Source of the DNA: Clostridia bacterium
Lineage (GTDB): Bacteria > Bacillota_A > Clostridia > Lachnospirales > Lachnospiraceae
Assembly (NCBI GenBank): GCA_012515365.1
Contig: JAAYYM010000569.1
Span: forward strand, 1 to 9,640
Length of the DNA stretch: 9,640 nt
Direction: 5' to 3'
The translations under genes were made by a program, and so were the position numbers. How positions within the stretch are numbered: the first letter of the stretch is position 1; each line of letters begins with the position of its first letter. The notes beneath the pieces were generated by a model, which was not told where the DNA came from, did not search any database, and saw only the letters and a program-made list of their open reading frames with translations. Positions 1-6,484 of the stretch are shown here, piece by piece.

Positions 1-483
1 AAACTGATGTGTACCTGAATCTTTAAACAGAGCCATTTCCAGCTTGTACATCACAGGATTTAAAATCATGATGCCCAACAAGCCATATACAACAGACGGA
101 ATTCCTGCAAGCAGTTCTACCACAGGCTTCATAATCATCGCAATCCGTTTGTCTGCAATTTCAGCAACAAATACAGCTGTCAGGATCCCGATCGGCACTC
201 CGATCAACACAGCAAAAAAGGTACCTACGATCGAAGTCAGTATGATATAGAGAATGCCATAATGAGGCTCTGCTGCTGTAGGCTTCCAGCTGGTTCCAAA
301 GAGTATTTCCTTAATGCCCACCTTAAACAAAGCAGGAGTACCATTTAATAACATATAGAATGTAATAGAAAATACCGCTAATACCGCAATGAATGCGCAT
401 ATGGTAAAAATAGTTCTGGCGGATTTCTCCGCCAGAGATTTGTTCTTTTTGAGAGCAATGATGGAGCGTTGATTTGTATCCAT
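1..483 (-). CDS. pstC: Phosphate ABC transporter permease PstC (N-terminal half, cut by window edge)
   Basis: This is one of the two membrane permeases of the high-affinity phosphate importer PstSCAB, which takes phosphate from the lipoprotein PstS and moves it inward using ATP hydrolysed by PstB. The visible 161 residues are roughly half of a usual PstC. They show a basic N-terminal tail, a first membrane helix at about 24-46, a second at about 77-107, and the permease-type stretch LLAGIPSVVYGLLG (124-137), which is typical of PstC. The frame is open to base 1, so the C-terminal part lies beyond the left edge. The ATG at 481-483 is chosen because GAGGAG (491-496) sits seven bases upstream. 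It begins 24 bases after the pstS stop, so the two form an operon; pstA, pstB and phoU would be expected next. PstA is the main alternative, but gene order and the GIPSVVYG motif favour PstC. Confidence 0.93.
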   Translation of the reverse strand, partial: MDTNQRSIIALKKNKSLAEKSARTIFTICAFIAVLAVFSITFYMLLNGTPALFKVGIKEILFGTSWKPTAAEPHYGILYIILTSIVGTFFAVLIGVPIGILTAVFVAEIADKRIAMIMKPVVELLAGIPSVVYGLLGIMILNPVMYKLEMALFKDSGTHQF

Positions 484-507
484 ACTTTTTCTCCTCAGAA
501 TCTATGT

Positions 508-1446
508 TTAGTCAACGGTAATCAATCCAACCTGGCTGATGACATCCTTACCTTCATCAGATGCAAGATACTCAAATAATGCTTGTACAAGTTCAGACTG
601 CTCACTGATTTCACCCTTTGTAGCCATTACGAATGGTCTGCTCAGGAAGTAGTTTCCTGCTTTGATATTATCGGCATTTGCCTCAACACCCTCTAAAGCA
701 ACCGCTACAACTGAATCATCTACTGCATCAAGAGAAACATATCCAACTGCACCTTTTGTAGCAGCTACTTTTGCAATAACTGCTCCTGTTGAATCAAGCT
801 CACTTGCGTAAACACATGCATCTTCAATCTCAAGCAATTCTTCAAAAGCACCTCTTGTACCTGATCCTGCTTCACGTCCGATTACTACGATCGGCATATC
901 TTCTCCGCCCAGATCTGCCCAGCTTGTGATTTCACCTTTATAAATCTGGATCAACTGATCTTTACTAAGATCAACTACTGTATTTGCTGGATCTACTACA
1001 ACTGCAATTCCATCAATTGCAACAATATTTTCAACTGCTCCGGCTTCTTTCTCGCTGTCTTTTAAGTTTCTTGAAGAATTACCGATTTCAACACTTCCGG
1101 CAAGCAAGGATTCAATACCTGCTGAAGATCCGGTGAATTCTGGTGTAATTGTCACATTCGGATATTTAGCCATGAAGCTCTCTGCAAGTGCATTTGCTAA
1201 TTTCTCCATTGATGTAGAACCTGCCATTGCAATACTTCCGCTAAGATCCTTGGTTGCTTCTTCTACCGGAGCTGCCTCTTCTACCGGGGCTGCTTCTTCT
1301 GTTGTTGCTTCTTCTACAGGTGCTGCTTCCTCTACCGGAGCTTCAGCTGTTGCTGTTTCTGCCGGAGTGGATGTCTGACTGCATCCTGCAAGTGTTGCTG
1401 CAGCTAAAACCGCTGCGCATAAAATCATCATTTTTTTGTTTTTCAT
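508..1446 (-). CDS. pstS: Phosphate-binding lipoprotein PstS
   Basis: This is the extracellular phosphate receptor of the Pst importer, anchored to the outer face of the membrane by lipid. The 312-residue product starts with a lipoprotein signal peptide: basic KNKK, a hydrophobic core, and lipobox LAGC with Cys22 as the lipidated residue. A flexible Ala/Pro/Glu-rich linker (about 23-65) holds four APVEEA units. The binding fold follows from about residue 68. Phosphate-contact loops are visible as AGSTSMEKL (75-83), TGSSAGIESL (105-114) and GREAGSGTRGAF (190-201), the last being the hallmark PstS segment. The ATG at 1444-1446 has AAAGAGG (1454-1460) seven bases upstream. It is the first gene of a pst operon with pstC following. 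A likely Pho box and promoter lie upstream, so induction by phosphate starvation is inferred. Length and motifs are normal; only the repeated acidic linker is individual. Confidence 0.96.
   Translation of the reverse strand: MKNKKMMILCAAVLAAATLAGCSQTSTPAETATAEAPVEEAAPVEEATTEEAAPVEEAAPVEEATKDLSGSIAMAGSTSMEKLANALAESFMAKYPNVTITPEFTGSSAGIESLLAGSVEIGNSSRNLKDSEKEAGAVENIVAIDGIAVVVDPANTVVDLSKDQLIQIYKGEITSWADLGGEDMPIVVIGREAGSGTRGAFEELLEIEDACVYASELDSTGAVIAKVAATKGAVGYVSLDAVDDSVVAVALEGVEANADNIKAGNYFLSRPFVMATKGEISEQSELVQALFEYLASDEGKDVISQVGLITVD
1255..1341 (-). repeat. APVEEA-coding repeats in pstS linker
   Basis: Within pstS, residues 36-64 contain four APVEEA units in two adjacent pairs (36-41 and 42-47; 53-58 and 59-64), separated by TTEEA. 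The DNA copies differ mainly at third codon positions. The segment encodes an acidic, proline-containing spacer between the lipid anchor and the binding domain, so its likely role is only to hold the domain away from the membrane. Such short in-frame repeats can vary in copy number between strains. Confidence 0.85.
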
Positions 1447-1551
1447 AATTTTACCTCTTTCCGCCCTTAGGCAATATGTTTGTCAATAGCACACCTTCGT
1501 CTCATCGAATTGCTATCACTATTGGTATCCTAACATCATGAAAAAGAAAAA

Positions 1552-1592
1552 AATATCTGCCTAAGGTAAGATGTGTGTAAAATCTTTGTAAA
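1552..1592 (-). promoter_or_regulatory. Predicted PhoP (Pho) box and promoter of pstSC
   Basis: Read on the minus strand, three hexamers occur at exact 11-base steps: TTTACA (1587-1592), TTTACA (1576-1581) and CTTACC (1565-1570). Firmicute PhoP boxes are direct TTAACA-like repeats with about 11-base spacing, so this is a good match just ahead of a pst operon. The middle TTTACA also serves as a plausible -35 element, 18 bases before GATATT (1552-1557) as a weak -10. A weak core promoter overlapped by activator repeats is what a PhoP-activated promoter should look like. The 5' leader to pstS would be about 100 bases. The hexamer pattern is seen directly; PhoP binding and the start site are inferred. 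Confidence 0.6.
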
Positions 1593-1638
1593 ACAAAACA
1601 GCCCTGATAGTTTCTCACCTATCAGAGCTGTTTTGTTT
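1591..1638 (-). terminator. Intrinsic terminator of the EF-hand-like gene
   Basis: Arms at 1591-1610 and 1619-1638 form a 20-bp stem with a single mismatch and an 8-base loop. On the minus strand the 3' arm runs into a U-rich tract (TGTTTTGTTTTA). It begins 25 bases after the stop codon of the gene at 1664-2800 and separates that gene from the pst promoter. The first predicted Pho hexamer (1587-1592) overlaps the last two bases of the stem. Confidence 0.85.
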
Positions 1639-1663
1639 GCAAACGCATGTTATTTATATGATG

Positions 1664-2800
1664 CTACACTGCCAGATCGACATGCTGTAAGGTTCCGGCC
1701 TCTCCATTTTCTTTCAAATACATTCCAGTACTTCTGATCACACCATTCGTCTGATTTGTTTCTAGCTGATTCAGGCTGAATTCAGAAGATACATGGCCTA
1801 AATATAGTGCACCTACACCTGCACTTTTTAAATCAATCAGCTTATCGTTTCCATTCTCATCCTTTGTATAAATCCGAAGCTTACTGAATACTTCATCTGC
1901 TTCATCAATCCACCCATTGTGATCCTTATCATATACAGATAAATCTTTAAATCCATCTCCCGATTTTGTACCGAACAGCTCACTTCCATCGTTGATCTTT
2001 CCATCCTCGTTTTTATCGAGTGCCAAAAATCCCGATCCTTGATCTGCAAATGAAATCTGTTCTTCTTTTCCGTCAGCATCTAAATCGAATAAAAACTTCT
2101 GATCACTGACTGATGCAGCATTAGAATCTAGATTGATGACCAATGGATCTGTAAAGATATAGCCAGCCTCCTCAGATATGAATTCATTTTGTTCCATAAA
2201 GCTTCTGGACATTTCCACTGTAACGCCGAAATTCAATTCTCTACCATCAGCTGTAACAGCTGTTCCCACTCCGGTAAATGCAGTGTTTTCCTGCTCAGAC
2301 ATAAAGCTTGATGCCACTGTCTGTTTGACCCAGACACCGGATATGCCTGTTCCAAATCCTGAGCTTGCATTTTCACTACTCCCAAATGTCCGGTCAATCA
2401 GATCATTTAGGGTACTCTTGAGATCCTTTGAAAAATCAAATTTCTTCCCACCTCGTGCCTGACGTAGTGTCTCAAGAATTCTTTTCAGAGTCTGAAGCAT
2501 CACCTCATCCTCTGATTTAACACCTTTACTGACTGTTTTTGCAGTAAGAGGCGTCTGCAGCTTCTCCAGATTGTTCTTCACACGATTTTCGCGCTGAAGT
2601 GTACGCATTTTCTTTAGCATTTCACGGGATTTTTCTGAAATCGTGATGGCGTCTCCACTCATTCTTTGATTTTGACTGAGTGTTCCACTAGATCGTGATC
2701 CATTACCAATAGAACCGGTAATCACACTTGCCGATGCTCCAACCACTTTTTGAAAGCTTCTGGAGGAATTCATGGCAACATTACTAGACTTAATAATCAT
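1664..2800 (-). CDS. Uncharacterised protein with EF-hand-like calcium-binding loops
   Basis: Function unknown. The 378-residue product has no signal peptide, lipobox or membrane helix. The first 50 residues are Ser/Asn/Gly-rich. Residues about 52-120 are charged and helical, with possible coiled coil around EKSREMLKKMRTLQRENR (56-73). The C-terminal part has Asp/Asn loops resembling calcium sites: DLDADG (239-244), DKNEDGKINDGSELFG (262-277), DKDHNGWIDEADE (291-303, close to a canonical EF-hand loop) and KDENGN (313-318). The order 'DLDxDG ... FLALDKNxDGxIxDGSELFG ... DxDxNGxID' matches a domain common at the ends of RTX/hemolysin-type and other calcium-associated bacterial proteins, so calcium-dependent folding is likely. 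An in-frame GTG at 2807-2809 gives three more residues, but the ATG at 2798-2800 has AAAGGA ten bases upstream, whereas the GTG almost touches it. It is transcribed alone, between two terminators. Non-classical export or a cytosolic role are both possible. Confidence 0.75.
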   Translation of the reverse strand: MIIKSSNVAMNSSRSFQKVVGASASVITGSIGNGSRSSGTLSQNQRMSGDAITISEKSREMLKKMRTLQRENRVKNNLEKLQTPLTAKTVSKGVKSEDEVMLQTLKRILETLRQARGGKKFDFSKDLKSTLNDLIDRTFGSSENASSGFGTGISGVWVKQTVASSFMSEQENTAFTGVGTAVTADGRELNFGVTVEMSRSFMEQNEFISEEAGYIFTDPLVINLDSNAASVSDQKFLFDLDADGKEEQISFADQGSGFLALDKNEDGKINDGSELFGTKSGDGFKDLSVYDKDHNGWIDEADEVFSKLRIYTKDENGNDKLIDLKSAGVGALYLGHVSSEFSLNQLETNQTNGVIRSTGMYLKENGEAGTLQHVDLAV

Positions 2801-2810
2801 GCAGTTCACA

Positions 2811-2816
2811 TCCTTT
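2811..2816 (-). promoter_or_regulatory. Ribosome binding site fixing the start at 2800
   Basis: AAAGGA on the minus strand lies 10 bases before the ATG at 2798-2800 but only one base before the in-frame GTG at 2807-2809. The ATG is therefore the better start. Confidence 0.65.
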
Positions 2817-2827
2817 CTAATGCATGA

Positions 2828-2848
2828 AATATGTCAGTATGACATATT
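2828..2848. promoter_or_regulatory. Perfect 9-bp-arm palindrome, candidate operator
   Basis: Arms AATATGTCA (2828-2836) and TGACATATT (2840-2848) are perfect inverted copies around the 3-base centre GTA. The site lies 27 bases upstream of the ATG of the EF-hand-like gene, between its ribosome binding site and the probable promoter region. It has no T-tract, and the gene starts just after it, so it is not a terminator. The compact, symmetric form suits a dimeric regulator of helix-turn-helix type. No regulator gene is adjacent, so the partner is unknown. Confidence 0.5.
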
Positions 2849-2923
2849 GAACAGGTAGCCTTTAGGATCCTTCCCAAAGTAAACTGTAATACATTCTGAT
2901 CACAGTTCATTTACTATATCGGC

Positions 2924-2962
2924 AAAAACAGCATATCTCTTAATATCAAAAGAGATATGCTG
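2924..2962 (-). terminator. Intrinsic terminator of the zinc-ribbon/TPM operon
   Basis: Perfect 13-bp arms at 2929-2941 and 2950-2962 enclose an 8-base loop. On the minus strand the stem is followed by TTTTTGCC. It lies 38 bases after the stop codon of the TPM-domain gene, ending its operon before the next promoter. Confidence 0.88.
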
Positions 2963-3000
2963 CTTATTTATCTGCTTATATCATGTATGAATCCGATCCA

Positions 3001-3813
3001 TTAGAAACGTCCACTACGTCCGCCATGGGATCTGCCACTGCTGCTTCTGTGTGTGCGACTGCCACCACCACTGCTACGAGAGCCTCCGCCACTGCTTGAA
3101 CTTTCGATCTTAACCTTTGTTGTGTTGCTTCTTAAGAAACGATCTTCCTGTACTCTGACTTTGAATGAGTTTTTATCTATATATTCGTTTGCCATTTGCG
3201 GCTTTACCGCCGTTCTGGACATCATAACCATAATGACAATTGTGATCGCTGAACAGATAAGTCCAAACAGAAATAACGTAGGAAGCTCTACGAGCGCGGT
3301 CACCCATGGATTTCTCTCTTCATATGCATAGCCTGTTCCATCATCGGTCCTAAGCTCAAAATCCACATCACTCAGCCAGTCTTCAATGCCCTTTGCATAT
3401 TGACCTGCCGACAAATACGGAACAAAATTATCAGACATTCTCTCAAGTTCTGAATCAGAAAAGATCGTGATCGCCTGACCACTTGTAGAAAGTGCATAGT
3501 TTCTGATATCCATATTAATGCTTAATAAAATACCATCACGCTCTTCACCAATTCCATATCCATTATAATCAAAGAAGTCATCCGCATATGCGGTAGCACT
3601 CTTTCCTTCACTGTCATTCGTCGTAACCACAACAACATCACATTGATATGTATCTCTGATTCTTATAATTTCATGATTGATCGCTGTTTCTTCCTCATCG
3701 GTCAACAGATCTGCCTGATCTACGACATATTGATTATCAGCATATACAGGTACCGCGCTTAATATACATACAAGAAAAAGTATCCACAGCTGTTTTTTTA
3801 CATATTTCTTCAT
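3001..3813 (-). CDS. TPM-domain membrane protein (YdjH-like)
   Basis: The 270-residue product has an N-terminal signal sequence (basic MKKYVKK, hydrophobic core, probable cleavage after VYA at 25). An extracytoplasmic TPM domain (TLP18.3/Psb32/MOLO-1 fold, about 27-152) follows: YVVDQADLLTDEEE at its start, the central strand CDVVVVTT (58-65), then DGILLSINMDIRNYALSTSG (93-112), typical of this family. One membrane helix lies at about 174-198. The cytoplasmic tail ends in a low-complexity Gly/Ser/Arg/His segment (238-270), a common ending in bacterial TPM proteins. The start ATG overlaps the stop of the zinc-ribbon gene by one base and has GGGAGGTG seven bases upstream, so the two are translationally coupled. 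In Bacillus, ydjG-ydjH encode a comparable zinc-ribbon and TPM pair tied to membrane-stress proteins. A role in membrane or envelope maintenance is inferred from that, not shown. Confidence 0.85.
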   Translation of the reverse strand: MKKYVKKQLWILFLVCILSAVPVYADNQYVVDQADLLTDEEETAINHEIIRIRDTYQCDVVVVTTNDSEGKSATAYADDFFDYNGYGIGEERDGILLSINMDIRNYALSTSGQAITIFSDSELERMSDNFVPYLSAGQYAKGIEDWLSDVDFELRTDDGTGYAYEERNPWVTALVELPTLFLFGLICSAITIVIMVMMSRTAVKPQMANEYIDKNSFKVRVQEDRFLRSNTTKVKIESSSSGGGSRSSGGGSRTHRSSSGRSHGGRSGRF

Positions 3814-4901
3814 TAAAATGCACCTCCCATATACAGATATATGACAAACAGGAGATAACCGGCTGCCATTACGCCCCCTAAGATACCAAACAAAAAGCAG
3901 AACAGACGCTTAATAGAAATCGGCAGATTTCCGATCAGCTTTCCTGTCTGACCATTCATGGCAAATGTATATTGTTTTTCTTTATAAGTACTATTTAGCA
4001 TCCATACCGGAAGCAGTACATATTTCGTCTTTCCATATCGCATATTAGTCTGATTCTGCGTTGTTGAAACAGAAGAATATCCGACCACCGTATTGCGGAA
4101 AAGGTCTTCAACACTTTTCTTGACTCTGATATCAATCTGAGGTTTTTTCAAATCAGCTCCTTCATCGTATTTCTCAGCCAGATAACCTGACAGATATGCT
4201 GTTGAAAATGGAACAAATTCATCATACGCATACGGTTCAATGGCACCCATCAACGTATCATCCATCTTTTTCGATCCATCTGCCGGTATTTTATAGAAGC
4301 TGATTTCTCCGGCTCTTCTGACCGCATAATAGTCAGTCTTTGTATAATGATAGCTTCCACTCGTCCAGCTCTTGACTTTCTTAGCCTGATAGAGAATGTC
4401 CGCATCCGTATCACAGTCATAAAGCCAAAACGGCACGTATACACCTGTTATTTTATCAATATGGTTTTGAGACATAAACTCTCTCGGAAGCAAAGGTTTT
4501 CCCTTACAAAGCTTCAAAAATGCCTGTTTTGCATCCTCTTTATTTTTCTTAAATGGTATAACAAACTCAGGTCTAAATACTCCCTCAAGCTGTCTTGAAA
4601 AGATTGCTGTATTTCCACAGTAAGGACAGAACGATGCTGATGTAGTTGCGTCTGCAATAATCTCACCACCACATTTTTCGCAAGAATAAATTAGCATTCC
4701 TGCTGTTTCTCCTTCTCCCCATCTATAATCCTGTGGATCACATGTTCCACCTGTATTAACGCCTTCTCCTTTTTGTTCCTGATCCTTTAAGTCACTAAGT
4801 TCGAAGCTGCTCTCACAAAATTCGCAGTCCCATTTCTGACTTTCGCTGCTGAATTTAAGTGGTGCTCCACAGGCAGGGCATTGGTAATTAACTACATCCA
4901 C
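3813..4901 (-). CDS. Double zinc-ribbon, C-terminally membrane-anchored protein (YdjG-like)
   Basis: The 362-residue product begins with two zinc ribbons. The first uses Cys8, Cys11, Cys26 and Cys29 (CPAC...CEFC); the second uses Cys74, Cys77, Cys92 and Cys95 (CEKC...CPYC). A larger domain, about 100-325, has no recognised catalytic motif but contains YVPFWLYDCD and VLLPVWML, segments familiar in this zinc-ribbon family. One hydrophobic helix at about 333-358 makes it a tail-anchored membrane protein with the ribbons in the cytoplasm. Such proteins are often labelled TFIIB-type or PriA-like; the likeness is only the zinc knuckle, and no helicase motifs are present. A longer frame begins with TTG at 4962-4964, but that codon falls at the predicted transcription start. 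The GTG at 4899-4901 has AAGGAGG eight bases upstream and is chosen. It is coupled to the TPM gene. Bacillus YdjG is the closest known counterpart I can name. Confidence 0.83.
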   Translation of the reverse strand: MDVVNYQCPACGAPLKFSSESQKWDCEFCESSFELSDLKDQEQKGEGVNTGGTCDPQDYRWGEGETAGMLIYSCEKCGGEIIADATTSASFCPYCGNTAIFSRQLEGVFRPEFVIPFKKNKEDAKQAFLKLCKGKPLLPREFMSQNHIDKITGVYVPFWLYDCDTDADILYQAKKVKSWTSGSYHYTKTDYYAVRRAGEISFYKIPADGSKKMDDTLMGAIEPYAYDEFVPFSTAYLSGYLAEKYDEGADLKKPQIDIRVKKSVEDLFRNTVVGYSSVSTTQNQTNMRYGKTKYVLLPVWMLNSTYKEKQYTFAMNGQTGKLIGNLPISIKRLFCFLFGILGGVMAAGYLLFVIYLYMGGAF

Positions 4902-4909
4902 CTCTTCAT

Positions 4910-4916
4910 CCTCCTT
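4910..4916 (-). promoter_or_regulatory. Ribosome binding site fixing the GTG start at 4901
   Basis: AAGGAGG is a near-perfect Shine-Dalgarno sequence eight bases before GTG (4899-4901). No comparable site precedes the TTG at 4962-4964, which opens the longest frame. With the promoter at 4970-4980, this shortens the protein by 21 residues. Confidence 0.85.
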
Positions 4917-4969
4917 ATCATTTGTAGATCCGGCAAGCTGAATGTCATACGTTCGACCTACCAATGTCG

Positions 4970-4980
4970 ATTATAGCATA
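4970..4980 (-). promoter_or_regulatory. Extended -10 promoter of the zinc-ribbon/TPM operon
   Basis: TATGCTATAAT on the minus strand is a perfect TATAAT (4970-4975) with a TATGC extension (4976-4980). No good -35 hexamer is found 16-18 bases upstream, as expected for extended -10 promoters. Transcription would start near 4963, leaving a leader of about 60 bases before the GTG start. No terminator is visible between the MATE stop and this promoter, so some readthrough from the MATE gene is possible. Confidence 0.7.
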
Positions 4981-5006
4981 GAGTTTATCAATACTACCAT
5001 ACTTTA

Positions 5007-6374
5007 TTAATATTTTTCGCTTTTTATATCAATGACTGACTTAAATCTCCATTTGCCCTGTTTATATCTGATGACACTCGCAATGGCCGTAATAACCCAT
5101 GTTAATCCTGTCGACAGCCAGATACCCCAGACACCGATCATAGGAATCATAACAAGGATCGTAGGGAACACAACCCTGCCGACTACCTCTACTCCACCAT
5201 TGATCATTGCATAAAATGCATCTCCGCACCCATTTAGCAGACCACGTGTCACATAAATCATTCCCAGAGCAAAATACATGGTGCTTGTAATACGAAGTGC
5301 AACACTTCCAAGATAAATAACATGTGCATCATTTACAAACAGACACATGATACTTTCTCCAAAGATCCAAGCCATCGCCAACATCAAAATACTAAGTACC
5401 GCAACCATCAAAATACTCTTATGATATCCCTTCTTCACTCGCTCAATCAGATTTGCCCCTATATTCTGTCCGGCAAACGTAGAGACTGCTGCTCCGACTG
5501 AATTAAATGGCTGCTGTACCAGCTGCTCGATCCTGTTTGTAGCAGTAAAAGCTGCGACTACATCCTCTCCAAAACGATTGACAACTGCCTGAAGTGCGAT
5601 ACAGGAAACTGCAATCAATGCGTTTTGAGCAGCAACAGGCACACCAAGACGGACACTTTTATTAATCAGCTTTTTATCTACTTTTCTCTCTTCTTTGCTG
5701 ATCTTAAAATAAGGATTTTTCCAAATAGCAAAGGCAATCGCACCAATTGCTGAAACAGACTGGGAAATAATGGTTGCATAGGCCACCCCTTTTACTCCAA
5801 GCCCAAATTGAATCACAAACAACAAATCTAAAACAATATTCATAAAACTTGCAATGATTAAAAAAACCAATGGCATTTTTGAATCGCCTAACGCTCGCAA
5901 AATCGATGATATGGCATTATAAGCAGATACTGCTACGATTCCGGCACATGCAATCCGCATATAATCCACAGCATCAGTCAGTATTTCCGGTGGTGTATTC
6001 AAAAGCTGTAAAACAGATTTTGCAAAAACTACACCCAGAATACTCATCAGAATACCAATCGTCATCATGACATACACTGAGTTAGCAATGGTTTTCTTTA
6101 CATATTCATCATCATTATTTCCAAAGTACTGAGATACCAGAATGCCGATTCCAATTGACATACCCATACAGAGTGAGAAAAAGAGAAAAGTCAGTGAACC
6201 GGTAGCACCTACTGCTGCCAGAGCTCCCTTTCCGACATATTTTCCGACAATAATAGAATCTACCATATTATAAAATTGTTGAAATATATTTCCGATTACC
6301 ATCGGAATAGAAAATCGTATTAAAAGAGACATTTCATTGCCCTTAGTCATATCCTGCACATATTTACTATTCAT
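5007..6374 (-). CDS. MATE-family efflux transporter
   Basis: This is a multidrug and toxic compound extrusion (MATE) transporter, an inner-membrane antiporter that uses Na+ or H+ gradients to expel organic, often cationic, compounds. The substrate cannot be told from sequence. At 455 residues it has the usual length and is hydrophobic throughout, consistent with 12 helices in two related halves. Family features are SIPMVIGNIFQQFYNMVDSIIVG near residues 22-44, ALAAVGATGSLTFLFFSL just after, and the second-half counterpart VAAFTATNRIEQLVQQPF...AVSTFAGQNIGA. The longest frame begins at a TTG (6393-6395), but the ATG at 6372-6374 has GAGGAG (6382-6387) seven bases upstream and is preferred. It is probably monocistronic with promoter signals at 6411-6446; the operon downstream has its own promoter. 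NorM and DinF-type subgroups are both possible, so no symbol is given. Confidence 0.92.
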   Translation of the reverse strand: MNSKYVQDMTKGNEMSLLIRFSIPMVIGNIFQQFYNMVDSIIVGKYVGKGALAAVGATGSLTFLFFSLCMGMSIGIGILVSQYFGNNDDEYVKKTIANSVYVMMTIGILMSILGVVFAKSVLQLLNTPPEILTDAVDYMRIACAGIVAVSAYNAISSILRALGDSKMPLVFLIIASFMNIVLDLLFVIQFGLGVKGVAYATIISQSVSAIGAIAFAIWKNPYFKISKEERKVDKKLINKSVRLGVPVAAQNALIAVSCIALQAVVNRFGEDVVAAFTATNRIEQLVQQPFNSVGAAVSTFAGQNIGANLIERVKKGYHKSILMVAVLSILMLAMAWIFGESIMCLFVNDAHVIYLGSVALRITSTMYFALGMIYVTRGLLNGCGDAFYAMINGGVEVVGRVVFPTILVMIPMIGVWGIWLSTGLTWVITAIASVIRYKQGKWRFKSVIDIKSEKY

Positions 6375-6381
6375 ACCATCA

Positions 6382-6387
6382 CTCCTC
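6382..6387 (-). promoter_or_regulatory. Ribosome binding site fixing the MATE start at 6374
   Basis: GAGGAG on the minus strand is seven bases before ATG (6372-6374). The upstream in-frame TTG at 6393-6395 precedes this site and has no ribosome binding sequence of its own at normal spacing. Confidence 0.75.
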
Positions 6388-6410
6388 AATCGCAATTACT
6401 ATTGAAATTC

Positions 6411-6446
6411 ACTATACCCCCTTCTTAAAAATCACACTATAACACA
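6411..6446 (-). promoter_or_regulatory. Putative MATE promoter with two TATAGT boxes
   Basis: On the minus strand TATAGT occurs twice, at 6436-6441 and 6411-6416. The upstream copy has a TGTGT extension (6442-6446), making a good extended -10 element without a clear -35. The downstream copy follows a G-run and lacks both extension and -35. The copies share more than the hexamer (TATAGTGTGATTT and TATAGTGAATTT), so they are a short direct repeat. The first is the likelier promoter, giving a leader of about 55 bases. Confidence 0.5.
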
Positions 6447-6484
6447 ATTTCTCAAAAATATTACAAATCTATTTTTTGTCTTGT

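Noticed and set aside
1133..1378. Plus-strand open frame rich in Ala/Ser repeats opposite pstS
   Set aside because: The repeats are only the complement of the APVEEA-coding linker, and PstS motifs on the minus strand are unmistakable.
1481..1486. A perfect TTGACA on the minus strand close to pstS as a -35 element
   Set aside because: No acceptable -10 lies 16-18 bases downstream; that position falls in a G-rich stretch just before the ribosome binding site.
2882..2907. Inverted AACTGT/ACAGTT pair upstream of the EF-hand-like gene
   Set aside because: The arms are only six bases with a 14-base loop in A+T-rich DNA, which is easily met by chance.
3813..4901. PriA helicase or TFIIB factor, suggested by the zinc ribbons
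   Set aside because: No Walker or helicase motifs and no cyclin-fold repeats are visible, and a C-terminal membrane helix is present; only the Cys pairs are shared.
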